Part shown: positions 42,861 to 44,198 of the stretch, one piece after another
How the letters are laid out: each line of letters opens with the position of its first letter
Position numbering within the stretch: the first letter of the stretch is position 1
NCBI RefSeq assembly: GCF_003997495.1
Contig: NZ_RZRU01000036.1
Span: 1 to 44,198 of the forward strand
Reading direction: 5' to 3'
DNA from: Mesorhizobium sp. M7A.F.Ca.US.008.03.1.1
Lineage (GTDB): Bacteria; Pseudomonadota; Alphaproteobacteria; Rhizobiales; Rhizobiaceae
DNA: 44,198 bases
Notes under the pieces: model-generated
Told to the model about the DNA's origin: nothing
Databases searched by the model: none
What the model saw: the letters and a program-made list of their open reading frames with translations, nothing else
Program-made: the position numbers and the translations under genes

Positions 42861-43742
42861 ATGAAGACGCCGGCCGACATCATCACGCGCCTGCAGCTGA
42901 TGTCGCAGGACGGAACGAAGTCGGATCGCAAGCTGGCCGGTTTCGTCCTGGCCGACCTCGACTTTGTCTCCAAGGCGGCCATTTCGGAAATTGCCGCGCG
43001 CGTCGGCGTCAGCGAGCCGACGGTGACGCGGTTCTGCCGCAACCTCGGTTGCGAGGGCCTGCGCGACTTCAAATTCTATCTGGCGCAGGCCATCGCCATC
43101 GGCGGCCAGTATCTGTCCCCGGAGCCGTTGAGCCGCGATGCCCGCGAACAGCGCATCGCTTCCGCCATCACCGAAGCGGCGATATCGGCCATCCAGCGCG
43201 CCAGCGAAAACCTCGACATGACGACGCTGGTCGCCGTTGCCGCGCGGATCGCCGTTTCGGGCAATGTGCTGTGCGTCGGTTCCGGCGGCATTTCCTCGAT
43301 GATGGCGACCGAAATGCAGAACCGGCTGTTCAGGCTGGGCGTGTCGGTGCTGGCACAGATCGACGGACAGCTGCAGCGCATGTACGCCGCCGTCGCCACG
43401 CCCGAGACCACGGTGATCGCCTTCTCCGTCTCCGGCTATGCGCGATCGGTCATCGATGCGGTCCAGGTCGCCCAGCAATATGGCGCCACGACAATCGCCA
43501 TCACCCCGCCGGACTCGGCACTCGCCAAGGCCGCCGACACGGTCATCCATTTCCAGTCGCTCGAGGACGGCAATATCTACAAGCCGACATCGTCGCGCTA
43601 TGCGCTGCTGTCGATCGTCGACATGATCGTCACTTCGGTCGCCGAGACGCGCGGACCAAGGGTTTTGGAGAATCTGCGCCGCATCAAGCAGAGCGTGAAC
43701 ACGTTGAAGGTCGACGATCCGCGTTTGCCGCTGGGGGATTGA
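42861..43742 (+). CDS. RpiR-family transcriptional regulator (HTH plus SIS domain)
   Basis: This 293-residue regulator has an N-terminal HTH (about residues 1-78: 'AISEIAARVGVSEPTVTRFC') and a C-terminal SIS sugar-phosphate-binding domain (about 125-260: 'VLCVGSGGISSMMATEMQNR', 'TVIAFSVSGYARSVIDAVQV'). Members of the family sense phosphorylated sugars and control the linked catabolic genes. It starts 10 bases after the ATPase stop and so belongs to the same operon. It is expected to control the divergent region at 40813-40991. It converges on the DUF167 gene, 17 bases away. Confidence 0.93.
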   Translation: MKTPADIITRLQLMSQDGTKSDRKLAGFVLADLDFVSKAAISEIAARVGVSEPTVTRFCRNLGCEGLRDFKFYLAQAIAIGGQYLSPEPLSRDAREQRIASAITEAAISAIQRASENLDMTTLVAVAARIAVSGNVLCVGSGGISSMMATEMQNRLFRLGVSVLAQIDGQLQRMYAAVATPETTVIAFSVSGYARSVIDAVQVAQQYGATTIAITPPDSALAKAADTVIHFQSLEDGNIYKPTSSRYALLSIVDMIVTSVAETRGPRVLENLRRIKQSVNTLKVDDPRLPLGD

Positions 43743-43759
43743 GCCCTCCAGCAAGGACA

Positions 43760-44077
43760 TCAGGACTGATGGCCGAGCGCCTCGATGCTTTTCGCCAACG
43801 TCGCCGGATCGCCTTCAATGCGCACGGTCTTCAGACGCGCGGTGCCGCCGGCGACAACCGAGACAGCGGACCTGGGCACGTCCAGAGCCTTGGCCAGCAG
43901 CTTTTCGAGAGCATGATTGGCGGCGCCGTTTTCCGGCACGGCGCGGACGCGCGCCTTCAGATGGCTTCGCCCGTCCGCCGTGATCTCGAAGCCTTCGAGC
44001 CTGTCCAGCGCAGCCTTTGGCGTCAGCCGGACAAACAGCTCGGCGCCGTTTTCGCGCAGGCGAAAGGGCGTGCTCAT
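43760..44077 (-). CDS. DUF167 (YggU-type) protein
   Basis: This 105-residue protein matches the DUF167/YggU family: 'GAELFVRLTPKAALDRLEG', 'HLKARVRAVPENGAANHALE', 'LAKALDVPRSAVSVVAGGTA' and 'RLKTVRIEGDP'. The fold is a small alpha/beta domain of unknown function, frequently encoded next to yggT. The start lies 31 bases after the end of a possible upstream reading frame on the same strand. The Pro-Glu-Asn-Gly-Ala-Ala-Asn block is the family hallmark. Confidence 0.9.
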   Translation of the reverse strand: MSTPFRLRENGAELFVRLTPKAALDRLEGFEITADGRSHLKARVRAVPENGAANHALEKLLAKALDVPRSAVSVVAGGTARLKTVRIEGDPATLAKSIEALGHQS

Positions 44078-44107
44078 CAGGCAACCTCACGATTGCGTTG
44101 AATCAGT

Positions 44108-44198
44108 TTAAGAGCTGATTGGGCGTTGGTCCCGCGCCACCGTGACGACCGCCTGTGGTGCTCGCCCTTCGAGGGCCCGCATGAGACCTGCGGCGTTG
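44108..44198 (-). CDS. Possible C-terminal end of a minus-strand gene (cut by window edge)
   Basis: A frame open from the window edge ends with TAA at 44108-44110. Its last 30 codons have the strong GC third-position bias of real genes here and read '...GLMRALEGRAPQAVVTV' to '...ARDQRPISS'. No family is recognised. The hairpin aatcag/ctgatt (44101-44106 and 44115-44120) spans the stop and could end its transcript before the DUF167 gene. This call rests only on codon character. Confidence 0.35.
   Translation of the reverse strand, partial: NAAGLMRALEGRAPQAVVTVARDQRPISS

Overview
The window looks like a chromosomal segment of a high-GC alphaproteobacterium of the Rhizobiales, most likely Mesorhizobium or a close relative. 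The evidence is protein-level resemblance (a large ~1600-residue NAD-glutamate dehydrogenase, DUF1674, an htpX-rsmB-heparinase-purH block) and the palindromic intergenic repeats typical of that group. No rRNA, tRNA, CRISPR array, prophage or plasmid gene was found. The only transposon trace is the C-terminal end of an IS110-type transposase at the left edge.

Layout. Bases 1-632 hold the transposase tail and gene-poor DNA. Bases 633-7017 are a housekeeping block: a DUF1674 gene divergent from htpX, then rsmB, a heparinase II/III-like gene and purH, closed by a hairpin terminator. Bases 7083-16661 hold a UMF1-type MFS transporter, an orphan TonB-dependent receptor, the NAD-glutamate dehydrogenase gene and a divergent AhpD-like gene. 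Bases 16798-22754 hold a YCII-like gene, a LysE exporter, a DUF1062 gene, typA/bipA, a small exported protein and a Tat-exported PhoD-like phosphatase. Bases 22903-26917 hold an MFS transporter divergent from a TetR regulator, with paired operators between them, then a secreted unknown, a mosaic repeat, ppa and a GNAT gene.

Bases 27035-30759 are a LemA/TPM operon: a LemA lipoprotein gene, three tandem YgcG-like TPM genes and a fourth, divergent TPM gene. One tandem copy has lost its C-terminal half, and a perfect 44-bp inverted repeat sits between the LemA gene and the first TPM gene. Bases 30922-36214 hold a small membrane protein, pdxY, DUF429, a beta-carbonic anhydrase, an NTF2-like protein and an M3 oligopeptidase.

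Bases 36232-43742 are a divergent catabolic-looking cluster. On the minus strand are a solute-binding protein, two CUT1-type permeases and an M81 (MlrC-like) metallopeptidase. On the plus strand are an SDR dehydrogenase, the transporter ATPase and an RpiR/SIS regulator. Together they look like one regulated uptake and processing system for an unidentified substrate. The window ends with a DUF167 gene and possibly the end of another minus-strand gene.

The best candidates for something new are the M81/CUT1/SDR/RpiR cluster and the rearranged LemA-TPM operon with its inverted-repeat insertion. All functions are inferred from reading the translated sequence; no database search was run.
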